This document shows positions 1-8,143 of a stretch of DNA of 64,000 bases, one piece after another. The notes beneath the pieces are model-generated. The model was given only the letters and a program-made list of their open reading frames with translations, was not told the DNA's origin and did not search any database. Origin of the DNA: Paenibacillus kobensis NBRC 15729. Lineage in GTDB: Bacteria > Bacillota > Bacilli > Paenibacillales > Paenibacillaceae. Location of the stretch: the NCBI RefSeq assembly GCF_004000825.1, contig NZ_BILZ01000023.1, positions 22,461-86,460 of the forward strand, written 5' to 3'. How positions within the stretch are numbered: position 1 is the first letter of the stretch; the number at the start of each line of letters is the position of its first letter. A program made the translations under genes and the position numbers.

Positions 1-962
1 GTGCGGAGATCAGCGGCTATTCGCTGCAGCCGGAACCGGGGCCTCAGTTGTTCCGAATTGCTGACGTGAACGAAGGGATTCAATCTTATTATGGTGATAT
101 TACCGACTATAACGGTCTGTTCACAGCAATGAATGAGGTGCAGCCTGAAATCGTTCTGCATCTGGCAGCTCAGCCCTTGGTGCGTCTTTCATACGATGAA
201 CCAATCCACACTTTCAATACGAATATTATGGGAACTGTCTATCTGCTTGAGGCTGCACGACAGGTTTCCTCAGTGAAGGTAGTCGTCAATGTGACGAGTG
301 ATAAGTGTTATGACAACCCGGGACATGTTGTACATGCATTCCAAGAAGGGTCGCCAATGGGAGGAGCAGATCCATACAGTGCCAGCAAAGGGGGCGCAGA
401 GCTTGTAGCTGCTGCTTATTCTAAGTCCTATTACACTCATGGAGAAAAAGTGCTGGCTTCTGCGCGGGCGGGCAATGTTATTGGCGGAGGGGATTTCGCC
501 AAGGACCGCATTGTTCCGGATATCATCCGTTCACTGGAGTCCCATCAACCGCTGACTATTCGCAATCCGAATGCTGTGCGGCCTTGGCAGCATGTCCTTG
601 ATTGTATTCACGGTTACCTTAACCTTGCAGAGCATTTGTGGCACTATGGTCATGATTTTGACGGCGGCTGGAACTTCGGTCCGGACGAAACGGCTATTTT
701 GTCGGTATCTGATATCGTCGAGCAAGCTTTGCATTATATGAGTGTTAAGCCTGAGGTAGTATATGAAACGCGGGCTCAGCCGTATGAGGCAAAATGCCTA
801 ATGCTAAATAGCGATAAAGCACGACAACAACTGGGATGGAAGCCGAAACTGACAGCACAGGAAGCCATTCAATGGTCGATGGAATGGTATAACGATTACT
901 TGCTGCAACAAGACATGAGACAAGTTACCTTGCAACAAATTAATCGTTACATGGATAAGTAG
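1..962 (+). CDS. rfbG: CDP-glucose 4,6-dehydratase, 5'-truncated by window edge
   Basis: An extended short-chain dehydrogenase that converts CDP-glucose to CDP-4-keto-6-deoxyglucose, the entry step to CDP-dideoxy or branched sugars. The reading frame is open from base 3 and has no start in the window. The N-terminal Gly-rich NAD-binding motif therefore lies upstream, and roughly 50 residues are missing. Visible family features are a GDI..D segment followed by LHLAAQPLVRLSY, the catalytic Tyr-x-x-x-Lys in DPYSASKGGAE, the RAGNVIGGGD stretch and the RPWQHVLD motif typical of RfbG. It is followed after 5 bases by an acyltransferase and then a methyltransferase. This looks like the tail of a glycan-building operon. 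The family assignment is secure; the sugar finally made cannot be told from here. Confidence 0.92.
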   Translation, partial: AEISGYSLQPEPGPQLFRIADVNEGIQSYYGDITDYNGLFTAMNEVQPEIVLHLAAQPLVRLSYDEPIHTFNTNIMGTVYLLEAARQVSSVKVVVNVTSDKCYDNPGHVVHAFQEGSPMGGADPYSASKGGAELVAAAYSKSYYTHGEKVLASARAGNVIGGGDFAKDRIVPDIIRSLESHQPLTIRNPNAVRPWQHVLDCIHGYLNLAEHLWHYGHDFDGGWNFGPDETAILSVSDIVEQALHYMSVKPEVVYETRAQPYEAKCLMLNSDKARQQLGWKPKLTAQEAIQWSMEWYNDYLLQQDMRQVTLQQINRYMDK

Positions 963-967
963 GGGGG

Positions 968-1642
968 ATGAAGGTGGAGCTATCGCTTTCGGTACAGGAG
1001 TTTAGAGAGTACGTGAGCAGGCAGCTTAATCATTTCTTTCCGGACAAATATATGGTTCAGCTTAATGATAATTCGGCAGCCTTCGATCTTGCCTTGGAGC
1101 GTACGGAGTATTGTTTGAAGGATGTGACGCTTCAAACTTACTTCAAGGACGGAAATCTATATTTGAACCATCTGTATTCCGATCAATATGCCGTGTTCTT
1201 GTGGTTCTTGTCCAATTCAATATGGTCACGGACAGAGGACTTGGCTATAGCGAATAAATTGTTTTATTTGAATAAATCATTGCATGGATTTAGTTGTCTT
1301 TACGATACGAAACTGCCTTCGATCTTCCTGCTGCTTCATACTGTGGGAACGGTGCTAGGTAAAGCAGAATATGGAGACTATCTAGTAGCTGGCCAGGGGA
1401 GTACAGTAGGGGCTCAGAATGGGAAGTACCCTATTCTAGGGCGGGGGGTTGCTGTTCTCCCTCATTCGTCGATTATTGGCGATTGTGTGATTGGCGACAA
1501 AGTATCAGTAGGAATCAATGCATCCGTTTATCAGAAGAACATTGAAAACAATACTGTCGTGTACCGGTCGGAAGATGGCTCCATTGGATATAAGTATAAA
1601 GAGCAATGTTGGGCCCAACGCTGGTACAACGTTCAAATCTAA
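968..1642 (+). CDS. Hexapeptide-repeat acyltransferase (serine acetyltransferase-like)
   Basis: A 224-residue protein whose last ~90 residues form a short left-handed beta-helix of hexapeptide type (GDYLVAGQGSTVG, then ILGRGVAVLPHSSIIGDCVIGDKVSVG). This is the fold of CoA-dependent O/N-acetyltransferases. The N-terminal ~120 residues are not recognised. The ATG follows a GGGGGG stretch and lies 5 bases after the dehydratase stop, so the two are almost certainly co-transcribed. By context it probably acetylates a nucleotide sugar or glycan intermediate; similar proteins are often annotated serine acetyltransferase without evidence. The exact substrate is unknown. Confidence 0.7.
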   Translation: MKVELSLSVQEFREYVSRQLNHFFPDKYMVQLNDNSAAFDLALERTEYCLKDVTLQTYFKDGNLYLNHLYSDQYAVFLWFLSNSIWSRTEDLAIANKLFYLNKSLHGFSCLYDTKLPSIFLLLHTVGTVLGKAEYGDYLVAGQGSTVGAQNGKYPILGRGVAVLPHSSIIGDCVIGDKVSVGINASVYQKNIENNTVVYRSEDGSIGYKYKEQCWAQRWYNVQI

Positions 1643-1680
1643 AATCATTTGTAATCATGGAAACGAATCGAGGGAACAGA

Positions 1681-2748
1681 ATGGATAAGCTGATTAATGC
1701 GCTCCGAACGATTGGTAATAATGAAGTCGCACGCAACAAGCTCGTTGCTGTGTTGAAAGAAATTGAAAGTGAACTTCAATATGAAGGTGATGCTAGAGAA
1801 GAGGTAGTTGGACCTATCGTAGACGCCATGTTCGACGCACAGACGATTTTGAATAAACGAATTTCGAACGGGTTGGTGTTTGACTATTATTATCGCACCA
1901 AAATCGCAAGGGATTTCCTCCTCTCGGCCCCCGAAGTGCCGGATCATGTCTGGGAGCCTCAAACGACAAAGCTGCTTATGCATCTCTCGCGGCAAGCCAA
2001 GCATGTTCTGGTTGGCGGAGCGTACTTTGGAGACCAAGTCGTAATGGTTGCTAATCAGATCCAAGGCAACGAAGGCATTATTCATGCATTCGAACCGAAT
2101 GTTGATCAGAATCAGATGCTGCAAAAAAATGCGAATAATAATGGATTGACGAATATTCGTACGTGGCGGATGGGTTTGTGGAAAGACAGCGATAGCCATT
2201 TGCGACTGGTTGGCGAAGATTCTTTTGCTTATGCAGAACTTGCTCAGACGGAGAACGGGACTGCAGATTCAGATGCTTTTCCTACCGTTTCTATCGATCA
2301 TTATCTCCACAGCAATCAAATCAGTAAGCTAGATCTGATTATGTTAGACATTGAAGGTTTGGAATATGATGTTCTTCAAGGAGCAAAGAGCCAATTAGAA
2401 CTCCCGCCAGGGGACGCGCCGAACATTGTATTTGAAGTACATCGGCACTATGTAGACTGGAGCAACGGTCTGCATAATAGTGATATTGTCAAATTTCTGG
2501 CCGGATACGGATATTCGGTATTCGCTGTGCGTGACTATAATTCAAACGTAGATATGCATGCTGCCCCAGTCGAGATTATCGCGCCTGAAGAGGTACATTT
2601 GGAAGGGCCGCCGCATGGGTTTAATATGCTCGCGGTGAAAGATGTGACGATCTTGAACCACGCTTTATTTAAAGAATGCAATGGAGTTAGCCCTAAGTTG
2701 TTGAAACATAAAGATCCCAGGTTCCATCATCCGATACACAAACAATAA
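1681..2748 (+). CDS. FkbM family SAM-dependent methyltransferase
   Basis: A 355-residue protein. The SAM-binding Rossmann region starts near residue 109 (VLVGGAYFGDQ), with the acidic ribose-binding residue in HAFEPN. The FkbM signature LDLIMLDIEGLEYDVLQGA follows near residue 219, then NIVFEVHRHY. FkbM enzymes O-methylate sugars or small hydroxyl substrates. The ATG at 1681 is preferred because GAGGGAACAG lies just upstream; further upstream in-frame starts (1606, 1657) overlap or abut the previous gene and lack a ribosome binding site. It sits third in the sugar operon. A role in methylating a surface or flagellar glycan is inferred from position. Confidence 0.8.
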   Translation: MDKLINALRTIGNNEVARNKLVAVLKEIESELQYEGDAREEVVGPIVDAMFDAQTILNKRISNGLVFDYYYRTKIARDFLLSAPEVPDHVWEPQTTKLLMHLSRQAKHVLVGGAYFGDQVVMVANQIQGNEGIIHAFEPNVDQNQMLQKNANNNGLTNIRTWRMGLWKDSDSHLRLVGEDSFAYAELAQTENGTADSDAFPTVSIDHYLHSNQISKLDLIMLDIEGLEYDVLQGAKSQLELPPGDAPNIVFEVHRHYVDWSNGLHNSDIVKFLAGYGYSVFAVRDYNSNVDMHAAPVEIIAPEEVHLEGPPHGFNMLAVKDVTILNHALFKECNGVSPKLLKHKDPRFHHPIHKQ

Positions 2749-2811
2749 TCTAGCGCTTTAAGGATGGAAAAATCTCTATTCACAGCAATGAATCCGTTTT
2801 CAAAAAAATGT

Positions 2812-2840
2812 TTGACAATTATATGAAGTCGGGTTATATT
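2812..2840 (+). promoter_or_regulatory. Sigma-A promoter of the cold-shock gene
   Basis: TTGACA at 2812-2817 and TATATT at 2835-2840 are separated by exactly 17 bp. About 50 bases of leader follow, containing the small hairpin GGCCTcacgtAGGCC (2849-2863). The gene is therefore independent of the upstream sugar operon. Structured leaders are usual for csp mRNAs. Confidence 0.85.
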
Positions 2841-2899
2841 CGAATTGTGGGCCTCACGTAGGCCGGACACAGCATTTGAAGATGAAGGGAATGTTACGC

Positions 2900-3097
2900 A
2901 TGCAAGGTAAAGTAAAATGGTTTAACGCAGAAAAAGGCTACGGATTCATCGAGACGGAACAAGGCGGCGACGTATTCGTCCACTTCTCCGCAATCCAAGC
3001 TGACGGCTTCAAAACGCTGGAAGAAGGCCAAGCTGTAGAATTCGACATCGTCGAAGGCGCACGCGGTCCACAAGCTGCAAACGTAGTAAAACTGTAA
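2900..3097 (+). CDS. csp: Cold-shock protein (CspB/CspD-type)
   Basis: A 65-residue single-domain OB-fold protein that binds single-stranded RNA/DNA and acts as an RNA chaperone during growth and cold shock. RNP1 (KGYGFIE) and RNP2 (VFVHFSAI) are intact. The sequence starts [13 protein letters not shown], as in Bacillus Csp proteins. The ATG at 2900 is chosen because AAGGGA sits 9 bases upstream and the family length is 65-67; an in-frame ATG at 2876 would add eight non-family residues. It is monocistronic, with its own strong promoter (2812-2840) and a Rho-independent terminator (3158-3185). Confidence 0.95.
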   Translation: MQGKVKWFNAEKGYGFIETEQGGDVFVHFSAIQADGFKTLEEGQAVEFDIVEGARGPQAANVVKL

Positions 3098-3157
3098 TTA
3101 TTCGGCTCGATGATCGAGCCAACTTCATAGATGGTGTCAACACCAGACATGAGCGAC

Positions 3158-3185
3158 AAAACCCCGGGCAACCGGGGTTTTTTAT
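3158..3185 (+). terminator. Rho-independent terminator after csp
   Basis: An AACCCCGG/CCGGGGTT stem with a 4-base loop is followed by TTTTTTA. A second inverted repeat (GGCTCGATGATCGAGCC, 3104-3120) lies between the stop codon and this terminator. Confidence 0.9.
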
Positions 3186-3267
3186 TATATAGAATCACTG
3201 TAAAGAAAGCAGGACTGTGAACCGAGATAGTATATAGGACAGAATGGCTAGAAGGGATCGATTCGAG

Positions 3268-4488
3268 ATGATGCAGCAGAAAACAATGCTCCCGCAATAT
3301 ATGAGACAGTTTGCATGTACTGGAACTGCATGTGAAGATACGTGCTGCAGGAGTTGGGCGATTTTCATTGATAAGAGTACGTATAAAAACTATCAAAAGG
3401 TCTCGGATTCGACGCTGAAGAAGCGGCTCGATCAAAATGTCGAACGGGTTAAAGTAAATGCATCGGATCAAAACTATGCGATCATGAAACTGAACGATCA
3501 AGGGGCATGTTCGTTTTTAACAGAAGAAAAGATGTGCGGCATTCAGGCAACCCTCGGCGAGAGCTATTTAAGTACAACCTGCGCGACATATCCTCGGAAT
3601 ATTAATATCGTTGATGACACAATTGAGGTCAGCGCCAGCATGTCATGTCCTGAGTCGGCTCGATTAGCTCTCTTGAATAAAGATCCTATGGAGTTCGATG
3701 TTATCGAATCGAATAATAATTATAAAGCGATCAGTAGCCTTGTCAGAACAACTGCAAGTAATACAATAGAGGCCCACTTTTGGGAAATTCGGATTTTCGT
3801 CATCTCGTTGCTGCAGAACCGGAATTATAATTTGACCGATCGAATGATTATTCTTGGACTATTCTGTGAGAAGCTCGAAGAAAGTATAAGCAATGAGAAA
3901 TTCGAACTCATTTCTTCATTAATAGAAGAGTATAAAGTGAAGATTGCGAATAACAGCTTCGCTCCGTTACTAGGGCAAATGCCTCAAGCTCATCATATAT
4001 CTATGCAGTTATTGAGCAGAATGGTTGAACTAAGGAGTGGAAAGGGGCAGCTGAATGCTCGATATAAGGCACTGTTAGATGAGGTGATTCAAGGGTTTGG
4101 GTTGGAGAAAAATGATTCAGAATATATTCTCGGTCGCTATAAAGAGGGGTTAGAACTCATATTCGCACCAGTCCTTCGCGAGCAGGAATATATATTAGAA
4201 AACTATATCGTCAATTACGTTTTTGAAAAATTGTTTTTATTTAAGAAGGGATACTCCGCGTTTCAGCAATATATTCAACTAGTCTCACTGTTATCTCTAA
4301 TCAAATTCCATATAATAGGAAGAGGTCTAGAAGACGGTGAAATAAGTCCGGAGACCTGCGTGAGTGTGATCCAGATTTTGTCTCGCTCGTTAGAACATAA
4401 TGAAGGTTATTTGAAGCAACTGATTGGCTTTGTGGAGGACTTAAAGTTAAATCCGTTAGCACTAATGGTCATTTTAATAAAGAATTAA
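3268..4488 (+). CDS. fliB: Flagellin lysine-N-methylase (FliB family)
   Basis: A 406-residue protein of the FliB family, which methylates lysine side chains of flagellin. The Cys-rich pattern is diagnostic: CTGTACEDTCCRSW near the N-terminus, GACSF...MCGIQ near residue 80, TTCATYPRN near residue 105 and MSCPES near 127. These cysteines are thought to hold a metal or Fe-S cluster. The start at 3268 has AGAAGGGA about 10 bases upstream; an in-frame ATG at 3244 has only a weak AGGA and is the alternative. No flagellar structural gene lies in the window. However, hpf (7335) neighbours the flagellin region in Bacillus, so flagellin genes may lie just upstream. Confidence 0.85.
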   Translation: MMQQKTMLPQYMRQFACTGTACEDTCCRSWAIFIDKSTYKNYQKVSDSTLKKRLDQNVERVKVNASDQNYAIMKLNDQGACSFLTEEKMCGIQATLGESYLSTTCATYPRNINIVDDTIEVSASMSCPESARLALLNKDPMEFDVIESNNNYKAISSLVRTTASNTIEAHFWEIRIFVISLLQNRNYNLTDRMIILGLFCEKLEESISNEKFELISSLIEEYKVKIANNSFAPLLGQMPQAHHISMQLLSRMVELRSGKGQLNARYKALLDEVIQGFGLEKNDSEYILGRYKEGLELIFAPVLREQEYILENYIVNYVFEKLFLFKKGYSAFQQYIQLVSLLSLIKFHIIGRGLEDGEISPETCVSVIQILSRSLEHNEGYLKQLIGFVEDLKLNPLALMVILIKN

Positions 4489-4973
4489 TCAACTTAAATA
4501 CAATGTGGGGAGTGTAAATAGCTATTGTCATAGAGCTGCTGCCTAGCAGCTCACACAGCTTTATAATTAGAGTATGAGCGATATTAATAGCAGCTTTTGG
4601 AGCGCGGTATATATACGAAAAGACAACTACGTAACCAAGCATGATTAATTTCAGATAAAGAAGATGCAGAGCTTCACATGCCCGAGGCTCTGCATTTAAA
4701 GTTCAACTTTCGCATCTAAGCAAGAAGCGCTGCTCACTGCTCCACAAGTCATCGCGACTATACTGGATCGAGCGATTGATCAACGAAATTATCGTAATGA
4801 AGGCGGAAAAATTTCCTCACTTATTCAGCGTAAATTCCGTTAATGGATCACCGGATTGCTTAGCTACGTCAAGGCTTATCTACCAATTTCAAGCTGCTAG
4901 AGTTGAGCTATTACTAAATATTCATAATTAATATACCGATATTGACATTATCTTATGAATAAGGAGAAGAAAG
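4489..4973. other. 485-bp intergenic region with a hairpin and a possible gene remnant
   Basis: It holds an 8-bp perfect stem (GAGCTGCT-gcct-AGCAGCTC, 4533-4552) followed by CTTTAT, a weak candidate terminator for fliB. A longer imperfect hairpin (ATGCAGAGC...GCTCTGCAT, 4663-4695) lies further on. From 4712 to 4843 an open stretch of 43 codons without a start ends in TAA; I do not recognise its product, and it may be debris of a decayed gene. The rest, towards 4974, is AT-rich. Confidence 0.4.
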
Positions 4974-7088
4974 ATGAAAAGTAAACTATCAATTATTATG
5001 TTTTGTTTTTTGCTAATGACTTCTAGCTTAAGTTCATTAGTTTCTGCAGAAAGCACACAGGCTACTCAGATGGTTCAGGGAATGGAAGGAGTTACTCCAC
5101 CTGCTGATACTACTATTACGGGAACTTCGTTTCCAGGAACATTAGCGGTAAATGCAATAGATGAAAATTTAAAAAGCTACTGGAGCCCAGGAAAAAGTTC
5201 CGGAACGTTGGAACTGACCTTTCCTTCCTCAGTTATGATATCTGGCCTACAAATTGCCGCATATGCATTTCCTTCTTCTAATGAAAAATTCACCATCTAC
5301 GGTTTGAAACAGGGAGAATGGATTCAGATAAATAATACTGATTCACGTTTAGTTGAAGGGGACTCCTCGTTTCAACCTTCAATTCTAGAACCTATTGCAG
5401 TTTCACCGGACTCTTACGACGGAATTCGAATTGACATAGATACTATCTCCAACTCTTGGGTGGCTGTCTCTGAAATTACACTCCAAACAGAAGAGGCATG
5501 TAATGGAATGGGTGGGGCCAAATTTCCAGATGGGACTACTAGTTATTCTGGTGCGAGCTATCAGCAACATACACCTAACTTAGTATTGGATTGCGACCTT
5601 AGTACATACTGGGACTCAGGTTCAAACACTGGCCAGGTCGAAATTCTATTTCCGCGATCAATTTCTATAAATGCAATACAACTCGCTGCTCACTCAAGCC
5701 CATCAGAAGATATTAAATTAACAATATACGGTTTAAAACAAGGAGTCTGGTTGCAAATTAGTACTCCTGTTTCTGTTAGGCTTCCAGATACACCCGGTAA
5801 TCCAGCTATTATTAACCCTTTATCTGTAAACTGGGACAATTATAATGGTATCAGGATTAAGATAAACGGAGCTGTTTCCTGGGCTGCATTAAATGAGGTC
5901 ACTTATTATTCGAATTATAAAGATAATAGTTCATTTATTAATATTGTCCCCAAAATGTCCAGTGATACTTCGCCAAGTGGGCGCGTCGAGTACAGTAGCG
6001 CATATTCAGCATCCTCATATGGATATTTATCTTTCGATCGTGAAAATAATGTTAACGGTTGGACTGCTGCAACAGCGCAAAACCAATGGATATCTTACCA
6101 ATTTGATAATCCTAAAGTTATTACTGACTATTCGATTCGACCATTAAACCATTCCGCAGGGCCAGCTCGTTCCCCTAAAGATTGGACATTTGAAGCATTT
6201 GATGGAGCTAACTGGATCATATTAGATGAAAAGCATAACATTACAGATTGGCAACTAGGACAACCAAAGTATTTTACGATTTCTAATAACAATTATTACT
6301 CTAAATATAGACTTCTGATTGCCGGAATCAATGGGGGGGCATATCTATCTATTGGTGAAATCGAATTATCAGAATCACGTACGCTTCTTACGTATAATTC
6401 TCCAACTAATTTAATAGCTCAAAAAAACAACAGTGATACATTTTTTAGTTGGGCAAAAACGATTAATGCAGCCGGCTATAACGTATATTTAAATGGAGTC
6501 AAAGTAAACAGTACACTAATATCAGGCACCAACTATAACTTAACTGGATTGGTTAATGGTGTAACATATTCGGTCGGTGTCTCAGCCGTGTTCCCAGTTT
6601 TTGAATCTGCAAAATCTGTAATAAAATATACTCCAAGTGGACCAAGCCAAAGTATTGTCCCTAAAATGCTGAGCAATACTTCGCCAGAAGGTTTGGTTGA
6701 ATATAGCAGTATAACAAACAGTTATACTGATGGGTTTTATGCCTTTGATCAGGTTTACAATGATTACGGATGGGCACCGAAAACACTGACAAATCAGTGG
6801 CTATCCTACCAGCTAAGTAGTCCAAAAACAATTATGAAGTACACTATTCGACCAATAAATTATTCAGATGGTGGTAAAAGGGCTCCAAAAGACTGGACCT
6901 TCGAAGGTTACAACGGTACAACATGGGTAATCCTAGATACTCAAAATAATGTTTCGGACTGGGTACCAAATGAAGCGAAGGAGTTTGCAGTTTCAAGCCC
7001 AGGATCTTACACTAAATACAGGATAAATGTGTTAACAAATAATGGAGGTGTATATCTTCAAATTGGCGAGTTTGAACTTATAGAGTAA
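4974..7088 (+). CDS. Secreted multi-domain protein with four discoidin-like repeats and one fibronectin type III domain
   Basis: A 704-residue exported protein with a signal peptide (residues 1-25, cut near VSA-ES). Residues ~45-170 and ~185-310 are a pair of related beta-sandwich repeats (YWSPGKSSGTLELTFP versus YWDSGSNTGQVEILFP; FTIYGLKQGEW versus LTIYGLKQGVW). Residues ~320-465 and ~560-704 are a second pair (IVPKMSSDTSPSGRVEYSS versus IVPKMLSNTSPEGLVEYSS; SPKDWTFE versus APKDWTFE). Between them, residues ~470-555 look like fibronectin type III. Both pairs resemble F5/8 type C (discoidin) carbohydrate-binding modules. No catalytic domain is seen, so adhesion or glycan binding is the likely role. 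AAGGAG precedes the ATG. The gene is markedly AT-richer than its neighbours, suggesting acquisition. It stands alone between terminators. Confidence 0.75.
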   Translation: MKSKLSIIMFCFLLMTSSLSSLVSAESTQATQMVQGMEGVTPPADTTITGTSFPGTLAVNAIDENLKSYWSPGKSSGTLELTFPSSVMISGLQIAAYAFPSSNEKFTIYGLKQGEWIQINNTDSRLVEGDSSFQPSILEPIAVSPDSYDGIRIDIDTISNSWVAVSEITLQTEEACNGMGGAKFPDGTTSYSGASYQQHTPNLVLDCDLSTYWDSGSNTGQVEILFPRSISINAIQLAAHSSPSEDIKLTIYGLKQGVWLQISTPVSVRLPDTPGNPAIINPLSVNWDNYNGIRIKINGAVSWAALNEVTYYSNYKDNSSFINIVPKMSSDTSPSGRVEYSSAYSASSYGYLSFDRENNVNGWTAATAQNQWISYQFDNPKVITDYSIRPLNHSAGPARSPKDWTFEAFDGANWIILDEKHNITDWQLGQPKYFTISNNNYYSKYRLLIAGINGGAYLSIGEIELSESRTLLTYNSPTNLIAQKNNSDTFFSWAKTINAAGYNVYLNGVKVNSTLISGTNYNLTGLVNGVTYSVGVSAVFPVFESAKSVIKYTPSGPSQSIVPKMLSNTSPEGLVEYSSITNSYTDGFYAFDQVYNDYGWAPKTLTNQWLSYQLSSPKTIMKYTIRPINYSDGGKRAPKDWTFEGYNGTTWVILDTQNNVSDWVPNEAKEFAVSSPGSYTKYRINVLTNNGGVYLQIGEFELIE

Positions 7089-7118
7089 TCAAAATAATAC
7101 TGCGTCCTACATTCCTCT

Positions 7119-7159
7119 AAATAATGCCGTGCCTACATAAAGGTCCGGCATTATTTTTA
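7119..7159 (+). terminator. Terminator after the discoidin-repeat gene
   Basis: A 10-bp stem AATAATGCCG/CGGCATTATT is followed by TTTTAA. The stem is AT-rich at its base and nearly symmetrical, so it could work on both strands. Confidence 0.7.
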
Positions 7160-7299
7160 ATTCACACTATTAACGATATGCTTGTCAGCGTACGACCGTT
7201 GTATTCACGATAAAGGACAAAAACTGACAATTCTATATAAAAAATTTTCAGAAAATTCACAACTAACAGAAAATACTGATGTTCGAACCTTCCTTCATA

Positions 7300-7308
7300 T
7301 GTTATAAT
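7300..7308 (+). promoter_or_regulatory. Extended -10 promoter upstream of hpf
   Basis: TGTTATAAT (7300-7308) is a perfect extended -10 (TGnTATAAT) 27 bases before the hpf start. No good -35 is seen at the expected distance. Bacillus hpf genes also use sigma-B/sigma-H; I do not see a convincing match to those here. Confidence 0.6.
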
Positions 7309-7334
7309 AAGATCAAGTAAAGGAGGAGTGCCCC

Positions 7335-7880
7335 ATGAAATACAACATTCGAGGTCAACATATCCAAGTGACGGATGCGCTTCGCGAATACGTCGAGAAG
7401 AAAGTAGCCCGCCTGGAAAAGTATTTTGAAGCACCGATCACCTCCGAAACGAGCGTTACCTTATCGGTAACCAAAGGATATCATGCTGTAGAGGTTACGA
7501 TACCGCTGCCGGGCGTTATGCTCCGGGCAGAAGTGAAGAGCGAGGATATGTACGCTTCGATCGATGGCGTGGTGGACAAACTAGAGCGTCAAATCCGCAA
7601 GCACAAGACGAAAGTAAACCGCAAGTACCGCAATGAAAGCGGCGTAAGATCTTTTTTCAAAGAGTCTGGCTCGGCAGCGAGAGTATTGGATGAGGAGGAG
7701 GACTTCGAAGTCGTCCGCACGAAGCAAGTGACGCTCAAACCGATGGACGTCGAGGAAGCGATTCTGCAAATGAATATGATTGGCCACAGTTTCTTTGTCT
7801 TCGCCAATGCTGATACGAAGGAAGTGAATGTCGTCTATAGACGGAACGACGGCAAATACGGGCTAATTGAACAGAGCTGA
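7335..7880 (+). CDS. hpf: Long-form ribosome hibernation promoting factor
   Basis: A 181-residue long HPF. Its N-terminal domain (residues 1-~100, MKYNIRGQHIQVTDALREYVEKK) binds the decoding region of 30S. Its C-terminal domain (~125-181, with FVFANADTKEVNVVYRRNDGKYGLI) dimerises to join two 70S into inactive 100S ribosomes in stationary phase. The ribosome binding site AAAGGAGGAG is near-perfect. The gene is flanked by an extended -10 promoter and a strong terminator and is followed by secA, the standard Bacillales order. Basic and acidic linker residues lie between the domains, as usual. Confidence 0.95.
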   Translation: MKYNIRGQHIQVTDALREYVEKKVARLEKYFEAPITSETSVTLSVTKGYHAVEVTIPLPGVMLRAEVKSEDMYASIDGVVDKLERQIRKHKTKVNRKYRNESGVRSFFKESGSAARVLDEEEDFEVVRTKQVTLKPMDVEEAILQMNMIGHSFFVFANADTKEVNVVYRRNDGKYGLIEQS

Positions 7881-7914
7881 TCAAGCCGATCCGGCTCCTA
7901 ACTTATCGAATATT

Positions 7915-7950
7915 GAAAGCCCCTTTTCCACCTGGGAGAAGGGGCTTTAT
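7915..7950 (+). terminator. Terminator after hpf
   Basis: A stem of AAAGCCCCTTTTC with GAGAAGGGGCTTT, loop CACCTGG region, ends in TTTATTG. Confidence 0.9.
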
Positions 7951-8002
7951 TGCGTATAAATGGCAGACGTTGGTGCTCGTTGTTGGAAACTGTTACATTG
8001 CA

Positions 8003-8031
8003 TTGCGACAAGGTTCTCAAACTGTTACAAT
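8003..8031 (+). promoter_or_regulatory. Candidate sigma-A promoter for secA
   Basis: TTGCGA (8003-8008), 17 bp, TACAAT (8026-8031), with TG one base before the -10 (TGTTACAAT). The leader to the secA start is ~105 bases. Confidence 0.7.
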
Positions 8032-8143
8032 TTAGGCATTGAGAGAAAGCGTAACCGCCCTGTTAACATCCGGTCGGATGTCGGCGGTCTGCAAGTGAAA
8101 GGCGTAATGAATAAGGGTGCGACGAAAGGTAGGGCGGTTGCTG

